From Noviherbaspirillum aridicola (lineage in GTDB: Bacteria; Pseudomonadota; Gammaproteobacteria; Burkholderiales; Burkholderiaceae_D), in the NCBI RefSeq assembly GCF_019656455.1, contig NZ_BPMK01000003.1, positions 62,001-126,000 of the forward strand: a stretch of DNA of 64,000 nt, read 5' to 3'. The position numbers and the translations under genes were made by a program. A model generated the notes under the pieces. It saw only the letters and a program-made list of their open reading frames with translations, made no database searches and was not told where the DNA came from. Shown in pieces: positions 63,334 to 64,000 of the stretch; the stretch's first letter is position 1, and the number at the start of each line of letters is the position of its first letter.

Positions 63334-64000
63334 TTTTCGGTCGGCGACGCAGCGCCGTGAAGTTCGGAAAGGGACATGTCGAGGAATTCTCCGTTTGCGT
63401 AATTGTGCCGCACCCGCACCGGGTACCACTCGAGCTGCGGCGCGAGCCAGATGTCGATGCCCTGGTCGCGCCGCCCGCCGCGCGGCTCCCGCTTCAGATG
63501 CCAGGCCAGGTGGCGGCCGTGCGGCGTTTCCACCTCTTCCAGGCCGATCATGCTGAAGCGCCAGCGGTCGGCATGGCGGGCGCCGGCGACCACGATTTCC
63601 AGCTCGCCGCCCGGGACGAAGCGGCTGCCGTCGCCGCGGCCGAGCGCGGCAAGCTGCCAGGCGACGCTGGCGCGATCCTGCTCGCCGCCCTGCAGCGGCC
63701 AGCTGCCGGCGGACGAGGAAAAGCTGATGCGCCCGGCCTGGCGGTCGAACCAGGCCTGCGCCATGTCCTTGCGCCACGGCGTCTCGCTGTAGCGCTCCGG
63801 CATGATGCCCTGCGGGTTGATCCTGCCTTCGCTTTGGAAGTTCAACACCGTGATGCGGAACAGAATCGTGACGCTCGCCTCGCCGCTGATGCGGTAGCGG
63901 TCGCCGTCGGTCTGCCAGTTGAAGCGGCCGCTGCCATACCAGTTGCTGCCCTCGCGCAGCGCGGTGACCGTGTATTCCAGGCGGGCCGGCGGCGGCGGAT
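63330..64000 (-). CDS. DUF3108 domain protein (second copy), 5'-truncated by window edge
   Basis: The frame is open from 64000 downward (visible start PPPARLEYTVTALREGSNW) to its stop at 63330, so the gene begins beyond the right edge. It is a paralogue of the neighbour: FNWQTDGDRYRISGEASV, LNFQSEGRINPQGIMPERYS, GGEQDRASVAWQLAAL, and DIWLAPQLEWYPVRVRHNY line up segment by segment. The GTG at 63848 lies inside the domain and is not a start. Function unknown. Confidence 0.85.
   Translation of the reverse strand, partial: PPPPARLEYTVTALREGSNWYGSGRFNWQTDGDRYRISGEASVTILFRITVLNFQSEGRINPQGIMPERYSETPWRKDMAQAWFDRQAGRISFSSSAGSWPLQGGEQDRASVAWQLAALGRGDGSRFVPGGELEIVVAGARHADRWRFSMIGLEEVETPHGRHLAWHLKREPRGGRRDQGIDIWLAPQLEWYPVRVRHNYANGEFLDMSLSELHGAASPTEK

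Overview
The window is a GC-rich (roughly two-thirds G+C by eye), densely packed bacterial chromosome segment. Gene content and order point to a betaproteobacterium of the order Burkholderiales, most like the Oxalobacteraceae (Herbaspirillum/Noviherbaspirillum/Janthinobacterium relatives). The grounds are a secB-gpsA block, a hslUV-dksA-COG0523-Fur block, a dapF-DUF484-xerC block, and ahcY-holin-like-metF behind an SAH riboswitch. This is inference from synteny and protein character; no rRNA gene is present to confirm it. I see no tRNA, rRNA, CRISPR array, insertion sequence or prophage.

Layout. 1-2.9 kb: the end of a PabB-PabC type folate gene, two tandem EamA/DMT transporters and a small lipoprotein. 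3.0-10.7 kb: housekeeping genes: MoeB/ThiF-type E1, S41 protease, EnvC-like murein hydrolase activator and gpmA on the minus strand; rhodanese, grxC, secB, an SH3-like protein and gpsA on the plus strand; then a cupin. 11.1-22.5 kb: a complete core type II secretion operon in the order gspG-H-I-J-K-L-M-N-D-E-F-C. 22.5-33.5 kb, all minus strand: a small basic protein, hslU, hslV, a double STAS-type protein, dksA with a long Lys/Ala tail, a COG0523 zinc GTPase and a Fur/Zur regulator with a palindromic operator, then an rRNA methyltransferase, xerC, DUF484, dapF and lpxL.

33.5-38.7 kb is an S-adenosylmethionine cycle block. metK is preceded by a SAM-II-like pseudoknot and a stem that covers its Shine-Dalgarno sequence. 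ahcY is preceded by a clear SAH riboswitch and followed by a small membrane protein and metF. An M14 murein-peptide amidase-like gene sits between the two units. 38.8-45 kb holds a chemoreceptor with a C-terminal Cache domain, 5-FTHF cyclo-ligase, a soluble lytic transglycosylase, a GST and cca. The cca stop codon lies in the first of five tandem 123-bp units of paired GTAG-headed REP sequences (44949-45544).

45.6-54.3 kb carries amino-acid related genes: a branched-chain amino-acid type binding protein, a GNAT enzyme, an Lrp regulator divergent from phhA, an EF-hand protein and a giant indolepyruvate ferredoxin oxidoreductase. 54.4-64 kb is a signalling/stress neighbourhood: DUF72, a Ser/Thr kinase fused to a universal stress domain, an adjacent phosphoesterase, an MscS-type channel, a CBS protein, and an ankyrin protein with a near-consensus sigma-54 promoter. 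queC and two tandem DUF3108 genes follow, the last running off the right edge.
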